NCBI GenBank assembly: GCA_041158045.1
Contig: JBEBCD010000008.1
Coordinates: 1-8,553, forward strand
Direction of reading: 5' to 3'
Source of the DNA: CAXRBC01 sp041158045
GTDB taxonomy: Bacteria > Actinomycetota > Acidimicrobiia > Acidimicrobiales > Ilumatobacteraceae
DNA length: 8,553 nucleotides
Both the position numbers and the translations under genes were made by a program. The notes beneath the pieces were generated by a model. That model ran no database searches. It saw nothing but the letters and a program-made list of their open reading frames with translations, and was not told the origin of the DNA. Positions 1 through 7,018 of the stretch are shown piece by piece. How positions within the stretch are numbered: the stretch's first letter is position 1; each line of letters opens with the position of its first letter.

Positions 1-690
1 CCCGCGGAGCGTCGCAAGGTGGACAGCGTCGATCTCCGCTGGACCGACGTGCGGGGTCCGGCCTAGGACTCGCCCGATGAACTGCAATTGAACGCGGAGA
101 TCACTGGTGCTCGGAGGAGCAACATCGCGAATCGCGGTGTCGAGGAACAAGAGCGCCTCCTCGATCAGCCCGAGCTGGAACAGCGCCGACGCTCGCTGGG
201 GCGACGGGTCGAGGGATTCGCGAGGGGGTGTCGATACCAGCGTGCGCCGTGCACTCTGCAGGCGGATGACATTGGTTGAACGAAAGAGCCCCATCATTCC
301 CGAGATCTGGGAGAGCCAGCGCCACTGCCGTCCCGTCAGCAATTCGACAGGGGTGGAGGTGACCACGCTCTGCCACGTTGCGGAGACGTCGCGATGTGAC
401 TGGGGATTCGCACAAAGTGAGTTGAGCGACTCCTCCAGGAGGGAGCGATTCGACATCTCGTCGGGGAGATCGAGGAGCGCGAATGAGCGGGCAATCGATC
501 GTCGGAACGCCCGGCATCGCCCGTCGACCCGCTCGGAGATCGAGCGGTGGATGACCCAGCGCGGATTCGTGCGGAGGCGTCGTCGACGCGTCCGCAAGTT
601 CCGAGCGGCTCGATAGATGCGGATCTCGACACCCGGACGGAGCGACGTCGCACGGCGAAGCCGTACCCACCGCGTCGCGCGAGAGATCAC
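1..690 (-). CDS. Hypothetical protein, N-terminal part, runs off the left edge
   Basis: This frame is open without a stop from the left edge to beyond position 690 on the minus strand. I chose GTG at 690-688 because no ATG lies upstream; ATG at 456-454 (residue 79) is an alternative. About 230 residues are visible and the C-terminus is missing. Residues 1-75 are strongly basic, with an Arg run RTRRRRLR near 33-40. After residue 79 the sequence becomes mixed and helix-like, with the segments SNRSLLEESLNSL, LLTGRQWRWLSQISGMMGL and ASALFQLGLIEEALLFLDTAI; the last resembles a TPR-type helix pair, but this is weak. I do not recognise the family. Codons ending in A or T (CTT, TAT, AAT, TCA, TTG, GAA) are much more common than in the genes to the right, which suggests a different history or weaker expression. 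The amino-acid texture makes this the most protein-like of the six frames here. It is divergent from the neighbouring phosphatase gene. Confidence 0.6.
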   Translation of the reverse strand, partial: MISRATRWVRLRRATSLRPGVEIRIYRAARNLRTRRRRLRTNPRWVIHRSISERVDGRCRAFRRSIARSFALLDLPDEMSNRSLLEESLNSLCANPQSHRDVSATWQSVVTSTPVELLTGRQWRWLSQISGMMGLFRSTNVIRLQSARRTLVSTPPRESLDPSPQRASALFQLGLIEEALLFLDTAIRDVAPPSTSDLRVQLQFIGRVLGRTPHVGPAEIDAVHLATLRG

Positions 691-754
691 GAGTCTGAGG
701 TTATCCGCAGTTAATTCCGCCGTGCTGCGTCGCGTGCCTGCGAGACTCGTCGGC
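691..754. promoter_or_regulatory. Divergent intergenic gap, likely holding both promoters
   Basis: This short gap separates the minus-strand unknown gene from the plus-strand phosphatase gene. It holds the most A/T-rich patch of the neighbourhood (GGTTATCCGCAGTTAATTCC, about 699-718). With divergent genes on both sides, promoters in both directions would be expected here, but I cannot point to convincing -35/-10 pairs. The limits depend on the chosen GTG starts on either side. Confidence 0.3.
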
Positions 755-1528
755 GTGGCACGCATCACTGCCGCGTCGAGCGACGACGCGATCCTCGCGA
801 TGCTGCACGAGACCGCCGACGCGATCGCCGCGGTGCTCGCCGCCAACGACGACTGGTCGCTCTCGGGCCTGCGCGCGACGCAGTACGCCGTGGACGTCAA
901 GGTCGACGCGGCCGCGCTCGGGGTGCTCGGGGCAGCCGGCGTCTCCGTGCTGTCGGAGGAGAGCGGCGTCACCGGCGAGTTCGCCCCCGACGGCCTGCAG
1001 GTGGTCATGGACCCGCTCGACGGCTCGACCAACTGCGCGCGCCGCGTCCCGTGGTACGCCACGGCGCTCTGCGCGCGCGACGCGCGGGGCCCGCGCGCGG
1101 CCTTGGTGGTCAACCAGGCGAGCGGCACCGACCGCTGGTGGGCGACGCGCGGTGGCGGCGCCTGGAAGAACGGCGCGCGGATCGCGCCCTCGGCGTGCGC
1201 CGCGCTCGGCGAGGCGGTCGTCGGCGTGTCGGGTCATCCGCGCGGTCGCGGCGGCTGGGCGCAGTTTCGCGCGCTCGGCGCGGCGGCGCTCGACATCTGC
1301 CTCGTCGCGGAGGGCACGCTCGACGCATGGGTCGACTTCGGCCAGCACGGCATCTGGGACTACCTCGCGAGCACGCTCATCTGCACCGAGGCGGGCGCGC
1401 GCGTCGCTGACGTGGAGGGTCGGGACGTGAATGCGCCGCGCCACGACGACCGGCGGGTCGTCGTCGTCGCGGCGACGGAGGCGCTGCACGAGTCGCTGCT
1501 CGCCCTCCGGCGGGTGCCCGTACACTGA
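755..1528 (+). CDS. Inositol monophosphatase family protein
   Basis: This is a metal-dependent phosphatase of the inositol monophosphatase / histidinol-phosphatase (HisN type) / CysQ superfamily, probably cytosolic. With the GTG start at 755 it is 257 residues, the usual family length. Motifs appear in order: LSEESG (Glu68, Glu69), DPLDGSTN (Asp86, Asp89; metal and phosphate binding), a GGGAWKNG loop near 133-140, and WDYLASTLICTEAG (Trp201, Asp202, Glu212). These cover the magnesium sites of the fold. The frame is open upstream to 617, but that extension would overlap the divergent gene and looks non-homologous; GTG at 722 or 734 and ATG at 800 are other possible starts. The substrate cannot be told from sequence: inositol phosphate, histidinol phosphate or another sugar phosphate are all possible. 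It ends 23 bases before the tRNA, so the two could share a transcript. Confidence 0.88.
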   Translation: MARITAASSDDAILAMLHETADAIAAVLAANDDWSLSGLRATQYAVDVKVDAAALGVLGAAGVSVLSEESGVTGEFAPDGLQVVMDPLDGSTNCARRVPWYATALCARDARGPRAALVVNQASGTDRWWATRGGGAWKNGARIAPSACAALGEAVVGVSGHPRGRGGWAQFRALGAAALDICLVAEGTLDAWVDFGQHGIWDYLASTLICTEAGARVADVEGRDVNAPRHDDRRVVVVAATEALHESLLALRRVPVH

Positions 1529-1551
1529 GCCCACGTGCGCCACGGCGCCGC

Positions 1552-1625
1552 GGGCGCTTAGCTCAGCTGGTCAGAGCATCTCCCTTACAAGGAGAGGGTC
1601 GGGGGTTCGACTCCCTCAGCGCCCA
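1552..1625 (+). tRNA. tRNA-Val (anticodon TAC)
   Basis: A full cloverleaf can be drawn over 74 bases. Acceptor stem GGGCGCT (1552-1558) pairs with AGCGCCC (1618-1624), and A1625 is the discriminator. The D arm is GCTC/GAGC (1561-1564 with 1574-1577). The anticodon stem TCTCC/GGAGA (1579-1583 with 1591-1595) carries the loop CTTACAA, which puts anticodon TAC at 1586-1588 and reads valine GUA codons. The T arm GGGGG/CCCTC (1601-1605 with 1613-1617) has one G-U pair and loop TTCGACT. CCA is not encoded; the next bases are CTGG. It lies 23 bases after the phosphatase stop and only 9 bases before the ATG of the arylformamidase gene. Confidence 0.97.
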
Positions 1626-1634
1626 CTGGTGGAC

Positions 1635-2420
1635 ATGACGGCCTTCGACTGGCGCCGCGCGGCGCCCGACGAGGTGGACCGGCAGTACTCGCCCTCGCGC
1701 TTCGCCCGCAAGCCGCTGGACGCCCACCTCGCCGACTACGCCGCCCGCTCGGCGGGCGTCGACCCGGCCACGCTGCTGGTGCCGGGCCGGCCCCTCCTCG
1801 TGTACGTCCACGGCGGCTACTGGCAGCGGCTCTCGGCGGCGGACTCGCGCTTCCTCGCCGACGATGCGCGCCGGCGGGGCGTGTCGCTGCACGCCGTCGA
1901 CTACACGCTCGCGCCGGCGGCGACGATCCCGCGGATGGTGGAGGAGTGCATCGTCGACGTCGTCGCGATCGCGGCGCGCCTCGCGCCCCCGCGGGTCGTG
2001 GTCGCCGGCTGCAGCGCGGGCGCGCACCTCGCCGCCATGTGCGCCCGCGACCCCCGACTCGCCGGGCGGGTGCACGGCTACGCCCTGCTCTCCGGCATCT
2101 ACGACCTGCGCCCGCTCGTCGTGACCCCGACCAACGATCCGCTCGGCCTCGACGACGCCTCGGCCGCGGCGATCAGCCCGCTGCTGCTGGCGCCCGAGAC
2201 GGGTGGTGCACGGGTCCTGTGCGCGGCCGCGGAGCACGATCCGCCCGAATTCGTCCGCCAGAACGCCGAGTACGCCGACCGCCTGCGGGCGGCGGGCACC
2301 CGCGTGGACGCGGTGGTGGTGGGAGGGCGCGATCACTTCGACCTTCCGTACGATCTCCTCGACGATCGGACCGAGGTGGGCGGCTGGACGCTCGAGCTGC
2401 TGGGAGGGGGCGCGCGATGA
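1635..2420 (+). CDS. Arylformamidase (kynurenine formamidase), alpha/beta hydrolase type
   Basis: It probably hydrolyses N-formyl-L-kynurenine to kynurenine and formate (EC 3.5.1.9), the second step of tryptophan breakdown. The 261-residue protein has the alpha/beta-hydrolase fold. HGGYW (residues 59-63) is the oxyanion-hole motif typical of the BNA7/AFMID class of formamidases, not the metal-dependent KynB class. The nucleophile elbow is GCSAG with Ser127, the likely acid is Asp202 in AEHDPPEF, and the catalytic His is His234 in GRDHF. The N-terminal YSPS (18-21) is also usual in the family. I chose ATG 1635; an in-frame GTG at 1629 is possible. No good Shine-Dalgarno lies upstream, because the preceding bases are the 3' end of tRNA-Val. 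It is the first gene of the kynurenine operon, which strongly supports the assignment over a generic carboxylesterase. Its stop overlaps an ATG in another frame at 2417. Confidence 0.88.
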   Translation: MTAFDWRRAAPDEVDRQYSPSRFARKPLDAHLADYAARSAGVDPATLLVPGRPLLVYVHGGYWQRLSAADSRFLADDARRRGVSLHAVDYTLAPAATIPRMVEECIVDVVAIAARLAPPRVVVAGCSAGAHLAAMCARDPRLAGRVHGYALLSGIYDLRPLVVTPTNDPLGLDDASAAAISPLLLAPETGGARVLCAAAEHDPPEFVRQNAEYADRLRAAGTRVDAVVVGGRDHFDLPYDLLDDRTEVGGWTLELLGGGAR

Positions 2421-2443
2421 GCACGAGGACGGGGCGCCGATGA
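2417..2443 (+). CDS. Eight-codon mini-ORF bridging kynB-type gene and nbaC
   Basis: ATG at 2417 overlaps the arylformamidase stop as ATGA. The frame reads MSTRTGRR and stops at TGA 2441-2443, which overlaps the nbaC start (ATG 2440-2442), again as ATGA. A purine-rich GGGAGGGGG (2402-2410) sits about 6 bases before the mini-ORF start, a better Shine-Dalgarno than the one for nbaC itself (GAGGA at 2425-2429). It might pass ribosomes from one gene to the next. It may equally be chance in a GC-rich spacer; the peptide itself suggests no function. Confidence 0.25.
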   Translation: MSTRTGRR

Positions 2444-2997
2444 CCGAGTACGACCCGTCGAGCGCGCACGCGCGCCGACCCTTCAACCTCCAGCGGTGGA
2501 TCGCGGACCACCGCGAACAGCTCGTGCCGCCCGTGGCCAACAAGCAGGTGTGGCGCGAGGCCGACATGATCGTGATGATCGTCGGCGGGGGCAACCAGCG
2601 CAACGACTTCCACGTCGACCCGCGCGAGGAGTTCTTCTACCAGATCGCCGGCGACATGGACCTCTGGATCTGGCCGGAGCACGGCACGCCGCCGTACAGG
2701 ATGCCGATCCGCGAGGGCGAGGTGTACCTGTTGCCGCCGCGCCTGCGCCACTCGCCGCAGCGCCCCGACCCCGACTCGATCGGCCTCGTCGTCGAGTACC
2801 AGCGCGCGATCGGCGAGCTCGACGCCTTCGAGTGGGCGTGCCCGTCGTGCGCGGGCCTCGTGCACCGGGTGGAGTTGCAGGTGCAGGCGATCGACCGCGA
2901 CCTCCCGCCGCTCTTCGCCGCGTTCCATGCGGACGAGCGGGCGCGCACCTGTCCGGGCTGCGGCACCCTGCACCCGGGCAAGGGCGCGCGGCTGTGA
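2440..2997 (+). CDS. nbaC: 3-hydroxyanthranilate 3,4-dioxygenase
   Basis: This cupin-fold, Fe(II)-dependent ring-cleaving dioxygenase turns 3-hydroxyanthranilate plus O2 into 2-amino-3-carboxymuconate semialdehyde (EC 1.13.11.6). It is 185 residues, slightly longer than the well-studied Cupriavidus (Ralstonia) metallidurans enzyme. Iron ligands are His58 and Glu64 in FHVDPREEFF and His104 in RHSPQRP. Substrate carboxylate and ring contacts known from that enzyme also match: Arg54, Arg108 and Glu119. The C-terminus carries a rubredoxin-like four-Cys metal site, CPSC (134-137) and CPGC (171-174), found in the bacterial enzymes. The start follows a GAGGA Shine-Dalgarno by about 10 bases and lies 19 bases after the formamidase stop. 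The stop overlaps the kynU GTG. In the operon it acts last, on the kynureninase product. Confidence 0.96.
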   Translation: MTEYDPSSAHARRPFNLQRWIADHREQLVPPVANKQVWREADMIVMIVGGGNQRNDFHVDPREEFFYQIAGDMDLWIWPEHGTPPYRMPIREGEVYLLPPRLRHSPQRPDPDSIGLVVEYQRAIGELDAFEWACPSCAGLVHRVELQVQAIDRDLPPLFAAFHADERARTCPGCGTLHPGKGARL

Positions 2998-4235
2998 CGG
3001 GGTCGTCCGCCGCCCGCCTCGACGCGGAGGACCGGCTCGCACCGCTCCGCGGCGAGTTCGAGCTGCCGGACTGCACGTACCTCGTCGGCAACTCCCTCGG
3101 CGCGCTGCCCAAGGCGGCGCGCGGCTACGTCGCCACGGAGCTCGATCGGTGGGCCGAGCTCGGCGTCGAGGGGCACTTCACGGGGCACCTCGCGTGGCGC
3201 GACTACCACGAGCTGCTCACCGGGCAGCTCGCGCGGCTCGTGGGCGCGCTACCGAGCGAGGTCGTCGCGATGAACGCGCTCACCGTCAACCTGCACCTGC
3301 TGATGGTGTCCTTCTATCGACCCACGCCGACGCGCCACAAGATCCTCATCGAGTCGCGCGCCTTCCCCTCCGACCACTTCGCCGTCGAGTCGCAGATCCG
3401 CCAGCGCGGCCACGACCCCGCGGCGTCGCTCGTCGTCGTCGCGCCGCGCCCGGGAGAGGCCACGCTGCGCACGGACGACCTGCTCGCCGCGATCGCCGAC
3501 CACGGCGACGAGCTCGCCCTCGTGCTGCTCCCGGGCGTCCAGTACCTCACCGGCCAGGTGCTCCCGATGGCGGACATCGCGCGGGCGGGCCACGCGGCGG
3601 GCGCCATGGTCGGCCTCGACCTCGCGCACGCCGCGGGCAACGTGCCGCTCGCGCTCCACGACTGGGGCGTCGACTTCGCCGCCTGGTGCACCTACAAGTA
3701 CCTCAACGCGGGACCGGGCGGCGTCGGCGCGGCCTTCGTGCACGAGCGCCACGTCGCCGACGCGAGCCTGCCGCGGTTCCTCGGATGGTGGGGGACGGCG
3801 GTGGCGACCCGATTCAAGATGGACAACGTCTTCGACCCGATCCCGACCGCCGAGGCGTGGCAGCTCTCCAACGCGCCCGTGCTGCCGATGGCCGTCCTGC
3901 GGGCGTCGCTCGACGTCTTCGACGCCGCGGGCGGGATGCCCGCGCTGCGGGCGAAGTCGGAGCGGCAGATCGCCTTCCTCGACGAGCTCCTCGCCGCGCG
4001 GCTCGCGGGCCGGGTGGAGCGCATCACGCCGCAGCCGTTGGCGGAGCGCGGCTGCCAGTTCGCCCTCCGCGTCACCGCGGGGGACGGGCGACGGGTCTTC
4101 GACGCGCTCGGGGCGGCGGGCGTGCGCTGCGACTGGCGCGAGCCCGACGTGATCCGCGCCGCGCCGGTGCCGCTCTACAACTCGTTCGCCGACATCGAGC
4201 GCTTCGTCGACGTGCTGGACGAGGTCGTGCGGTGA
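2994..4235 (+). CDS. kynU: Kynureninase (predicted to prefer 3-hydroxykynurenine)
   Basis: This fold-type I PLP enzyme cleaves (3-hydroxy)kynurenine to (3-hydroxy)anthranilate and alanine (EC 3.7.1.3). At 413 residues it has the family length. The GTG start at 2994 overlaps the nbaC stop as GTGA. Family motifs: GNSLGALPK (32-40), FPSD (124-127) by the PLP ring, GLDLAHAAGN with Asp209 and His212, the Schiff-base lysine Lys235 in WCTYKYLNAGPGG, and RFKMDN (273-278). His61 and Ser292-Asn293 match the human-enzyme residues (His102, Ser332, Asn333) linked to 3-hydroxykynurenine selectivity, where the Pseudomonas fluorescens enzyme has Trp, Gly and Thr. The usual GWWGH segment reads GWWGT (264-268) here. 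It sits between nbaC and kmo, in agreement with a 3-hydroxy substrate. Confidence 0.95.
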   Translation: MTGSSAARLDAEDRLAPLRGEFELPDCTYLVGNSLGALPKAARGYVATELDRWAELGVEGHFTGHLAWRDYHELLTGQLARLVGALPSEVVAMNALTVNLHLLMVSFYRPTPTRHKILIESRAFPSDHFAVESQIRQRGHDPAASLVVVAPRPGEATLRTDDLLAAIADHGDELALVLLPGVQYLTGQVLPMADIARAGHAAGAMVGLDLAHAAGNVPLALHDWGVDFAAWCTYKYLNAGPGGVGAAFVHERHVADASLPRFLGWWGTAVATRFKMDNVFDPIPTAEAWQLSNAPVLPMAVLRASLDVFDAAGGMPALRAKSERQIAFLDELLAARLAGRVERITPQPLAERGCQFALRVTAGDGRRVFDALGAAGVRCDWREPDVIRAAPVPLYNSFADIERFVDVLDEVVR

Positions 4236-5569
4236 GCGGCGTCGCCGTCATCGGCGCGGGACCGGCCGGCGCGCTCGCGGGCGTCTACCTCGCGCGGCAG
4301 GGCCTCGACGTCACGATCTACGAGCGGCGCGCCGACCTGCGCAGGACGGCGGTGGAGACGGGTCGCTCGATCAACCTCGCGCTCGCGACCAGGGGCATCG
4401 TGCCGCTCGTCGACGTCGGCGTGATCGAGCGGGTGGACGAGATCACGATCCCGATGCGCGGGCGCATCGTGCACGCGGCCGACGGCACGCCCGCCGTGCT
4501 GCAGCCGTACGGCCGCCGCCCCCACGAGGTCATCCACTCCGTGTCGCGCACCGACCTCAACGCGATCCTGCTCGACGCCGCCGAGGAGACGGGGCGCGTC
4601 GAGATCCGCTTCTCCCAGCAGATCCGGGGGGTCGACCTCGCCGCGCGGACGGTGCGGCTCGACGGGGGGACGGAGCCGTTCGAGTGGGTCATCGGGGCCG
4701 ACGGGGCGGGCTCGGTGGTGCGCCAGGCGCTCGGCGAGCTCGGCGTCTGCACGCACCGCACCGAGTGGCTCGACCACGACTACAAGGAGCTCACCCTCCC
4801 GCCCGCGGACGACGGCTCGCACCGGCTCGACCCCCACGGCCTGCACATCTGGCCGCGCGGCGAGCTCATGGTCATCGCCCTCGCCAACCCCTCGGGCGAC
4901 TTCACGGTCACGCTCTTCGCGCCGTCGGCCCTGCTCGCCGAGCTCGACCGCGGGGGAGCCGCGGCGTTCTTCGCGCGCGAGTTCGCCGACCTCGCGGCGA
5001 TGATCCCCGACCTCGACGCACAGTTCGCCGCGCACCCGACGGGCGCGCTCGGCACGCTGTGGGCGGACGGCTGGTGCCACGAGGACGTCGCGGTACTCGT
5101 CGGCGACGCGGCCCACGCCATCGTGCCGTTCCACGGCCAGGGGATGAACGCGGCCATGGAGTCGGTCCGGCTGCTCGATCGGCACCTGCGCGCCCGGCTG
5201 GGCGACCGGGCCGCCGCGTTTCGCGCGTACGAGCGCGAGCGCAAGCCCGACGCCGACGCGATCGCGGCCATGGCGCTCGACAACTACGTCGAGATGCGCG
5301 CCGGCGTCGTGGACCCGCGTTACCTCGCGAAGCGCGCGCTGGCGTTGGCGCTCGAGGAGCGGCACCCGCGGCGGCTCAGCCCGCGCTACAACATGGTGAT
5401 GTTCTCCACGATGCCCTACTCGGAGGCGCGCCGCCGGGCAGCGGAGCAGAACGACATCCTCGAGGCGGCCCTCGCGGACCCGGCCGCCGACGTCGACGCC
5501 CTCGTCGCCCGCGTGCCCGAGCTGCCCGACCTCGACCCGCTCGCCGACCCCGCGGCGCTGAGCACGTGA
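4232..5569 (+). CDS. kmo: Kynurenine 3-monooxygenase
   Basis: This class A FAD-dependent aromatic hydroxylase converts kynurenine to 3-hydroxykynurenine using NADPH and O2 (EC 1.14.13.9). It is 445 residues. The N-terminal Rossmann motif GAGPAG (8-13) binds the FAD ADP part. GADGAGSVVR (155-164) is the DG motif, and GDAAHAIVPFHGQGMNAA (291-308) is the second FAD site with the family-specific PFxGQGMN. Arg78 and Tyr93 (in QPYG) are likely counterparts of the kynurenine carboxylate contacts Arg84/Tyr98 of the P. fluorescens enzyme. The C-terminal PYSEA segment near 395-399 is kept. I see no C-terminal membrane anchor such as the eukaryotic mitochondrial enzyme has, so it is probably soluble. 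GTG 4232 overlaps the kynU stop and follows GAGG (4221-4224) by 7 bases. The stop overlaps the aldehyde dehydrogenase start as TGATG. Related flavin hydroxylases are less likely given the neighbours. Confidence 0.95.
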   Translation: MSGVAVIGAGPAGALAGVYLARQGLDVTIYERRADLRRTAVETGRSINLALATRGIVPLVDVGVIERVDEITIPMRGRIVHAADGTPAVLQPYGRRPHEVIHSVSRTDLNAILLDAAEETGRVEIRFSQQIRGVDLAARTVRLDGGTEPFEWVIGADGAGSVVRQALGELGVCTHRTEWLDHDYKELTLPPADDGSHRLDPHGLHIWPRGELMVIALANPSGDFTVTLFAPSALLAELDRGGAAAFFAREFADLAAMIPDLDAQFAAHPTGALGTLWADGWCHEDVAVLVGDAAHAIVPFHGQGMNAAMESVRLLDRHLRARLGDRAAAFRAYERERKPDADAIAAMALDNYVEMRAGVVDPRYLAKRALALALEERHPRRLSPRYNMVMFSTMPYSEARRRAAEQNDILEAALADPAADVDALVARVPELPDLDPLADPAALST

Positions 5570-7005
5570 TGCATCCGTACCCCGCGCTCGCGCTGTACGT
5601 CGACGGCGAGTGGCGCACCACCCGCGAGACGCGCCCGGTGGTGAACCCGGCGACCGGGGAGGAGATCGGCCGGCTCCCGGTCGCGGACGTCGCCGAGCTC
5701 GACGATGCGCTGCGCGCCGCGCAGCGCGGATACGCGACCTGGAGTCGCACGCCGCCGCGCGAGCGCGCCGACCTCATCCGTGCGGCCGCCGCCGTCATGC
5801 GCGAGCGGCAGGACGAGATCGCCTCCGCGATCACCCTCGAGCAGGGCAAGCCGCTCCACGAGGCGCGGGCCGAGGTGGTGCGGGGCGCCGAGTTCTTCGA
5901 GTGGGACGCGGGCGAGGCGGTGCGCACCTACGGGCGCGTCATCCCGAGCGCGCGCGGCATCCGCTACGTCGTGCACCACCAGCCGATCGGACCCGTCGCC
6001 GCCTTCTCCCCGTGGAACTTCCCGATGAGCCAGCCGTCGCGCAAGGTCGCGGGCGCGCTCGCCGCCGGCTGCTCGATCATCCTCAAGGCGGCGGAGGAGA
6101 CGCCGGCGGGCGCGCTCCACATCGCCCGCGCGTTCGAGGCCGTCGGGCTGCCGAAGGGCGTGCTCAACCTCGTCTTCGGCGTGCCCGCGCGCATCTCCTC
6201 GCACCTCGTCCCGAGCCCGGTCACGCGCCTCGTCGCGTTCACCGGATCGACCGTCGTCGGCCGACACCTCACGATGATGGCGGCCGAGCACTCGACGCCG
6301 GTGCTGATGGAGCTCGGCGGGCACGCGCCCGTGATCGTGTCGCGGCACACGGACGTCGCGGCGGCGGCGGCCTCGTCGGCGTCCCGCAAGACGCGCAACG
6401 CCGGCCAGGTGTGCACGTCGCCGACGCGGTTCTTCGTGCACCGCGCCGTGTTCGACGAGTTCCTCGCGGGGATGACCGCGGGGATCGCCGCGACGGTCGT
6501 CGGGGACGGGCGCGAGCCCGCGACCACGATGGGGCCGCTCGCCCACGACCGGCGCGTCGCCGCGCTCGGTGCGCTCGTCGACGATGCGGTCGCGGCGGGG
6601 GCCCGGCTCGTCGCCGGCGGCGGGCGCATCGATCGGCCGGGATACTTCTTCGCACCGACCGTGCTCGCGCACGTGCCGCCGACGGCGCGGGTCATGCAGG
6701 AGGAGCCCTTCGGACCGCTCGCGATCGTGAACCCCGTGGACGACCTCGACGAGGCGATCGCGGCGGCCAACGCCGTGCCGTACGGCCTCGCCGCCTACGC
6801 CTTCTCGGACCGCGCCGACGAGGTCGACCTCCTCACCGACGGGATCGAGGCGGGCAACCTGTCGATCAACACGCTCGAGGCGTCGCTGCCCGAGACCCCG
6901 TTCGGCGGCGTGAAGGCGAGCGGCTACGGGCGCGAGGGCGGCGCGGAGGGGATCCTCCACTACATGGTGACGAAGCACGTGTCGCACTCGATGCGGATCG
7001 TCTGA
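5569..7005 (+). CDS. NAD(P)-dependent aldehyde dehydrogenase, candidate 2-aminomuconate semialdehyde dehydrogenase
   Basis: A complete 478-residue aldehyde dehydrogenase. Catalytic and cofactor residues are visible: Asn150 in SPWNFP, Lys173 in IILKAAEETP, the FTGST loop (224-228), Glu248 in MELGGHAP, nucleophile Cys282 in GQVCTSP, and EEPFGP near 379-384. The overall style is close to succinate-semialdehyde-dehydrogenase-like members; His251 stands where many members have Lys or Asn. Family sequence alone does not fix the substrate. Being coupled to kmo (ATG shares one base with its stop; an in-frame GTG lies 3 bases earlier at 5566), the most economical role is oxidation of 2-aminomuconate 6-semialdehyde, the ACMS decarboxylation product. 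However, no ACMS decarboxylase is seen here, so ACMS-derived or other semialdehydes remain possible. It lies just before the DapA-like gene with a 13-base gap. Confidence 0.9.
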   Translation: MHPYPALALYVDGEWRTTRETRPVVNPATGEEIGRLPVADVAELDDALRAAQRGYATWSRTPPRERADLIRAAAAVMRERQDEIASAITLEQGKPLHEARAEVVRGAEFFEWDAGEAVRTYGRVIPSARGIRYVVHHQPIGPVAAFSPWNFPMSQPSRKVAGALAAGCSIILKAAEETPAGALHIARAFEAVGLPKGVLNLVFGVPARISSHLVPSPVTRLVAFTGSTVVGRHLTMMAAEHSTPVLMELGGHAPVIVSRHTDVAAAAASSASRKTRNAGQVCTSPTRFFVHRAVFDEFLAGMTAGIAATVVGDGREPATTMGPLAHDRRVAALGALVDDAVAAGARLVAGGGRIDRPGYFFAPTVLAHVPPTARVMQEEPFGPLAIVNPVDDLDEAIAAANAVPYGLAAYAFSDRADEVDLLTDGIEAGNLSINTLEASLPETPFGGVKASGYGREGGAEGILHYMVTKHVSHSMRIV

Positions 7006-7018
7006 GGGCCGGGCCGCG

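Noticed and set aside
1..66. A possible plus-strand C-terminus ending at TAG 64-66
   Set aside because: Only 21 codons are visible, and the minus-strand frame is open through the same bases and looks more protein-like across the whole left end.
101..670. Other open frames at the left end (107-616 plus, 101-670 minus, 336-653 minus)
   Set aside because: Their translations are Arg/Ser/Pro-rich with no hydrophobic pattern and overlap the more plausible minus-strand frame ending at 690.
1529..1551. Terminator or hairpin between the phosphatase gene and the tRNA
   Set aside because: There are GC-rich palindromic bits such as GGCGCC, but no clear stem-loop followed by a T run.
1608..1625. tRNA 3' end as an integration (att) site
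   Set aside because: I saw no second copy of the tRNA 3' end and no integrase in the window; the neighbours look like ordinary chromosomal genes.
1431..1634. Extension of the arylformamidase frame upstream through the tRNA
   Set aside because: The frame is open by chance across the end of the phosphatase gene and the tRNA; homology to formamidases begins around the ATG at 1635.
1563..2603. Long minus-strand frames opposite the operon (for example 1563-2603, 4175-5365, 5416-7305, 6866-8092)
   Set aside because: They are shadows of GC-rich genes: the translations are Arg, Ala, Gly, Asp and His rich without motifs, and each lies opposite a gene with clear catalytic motifs.
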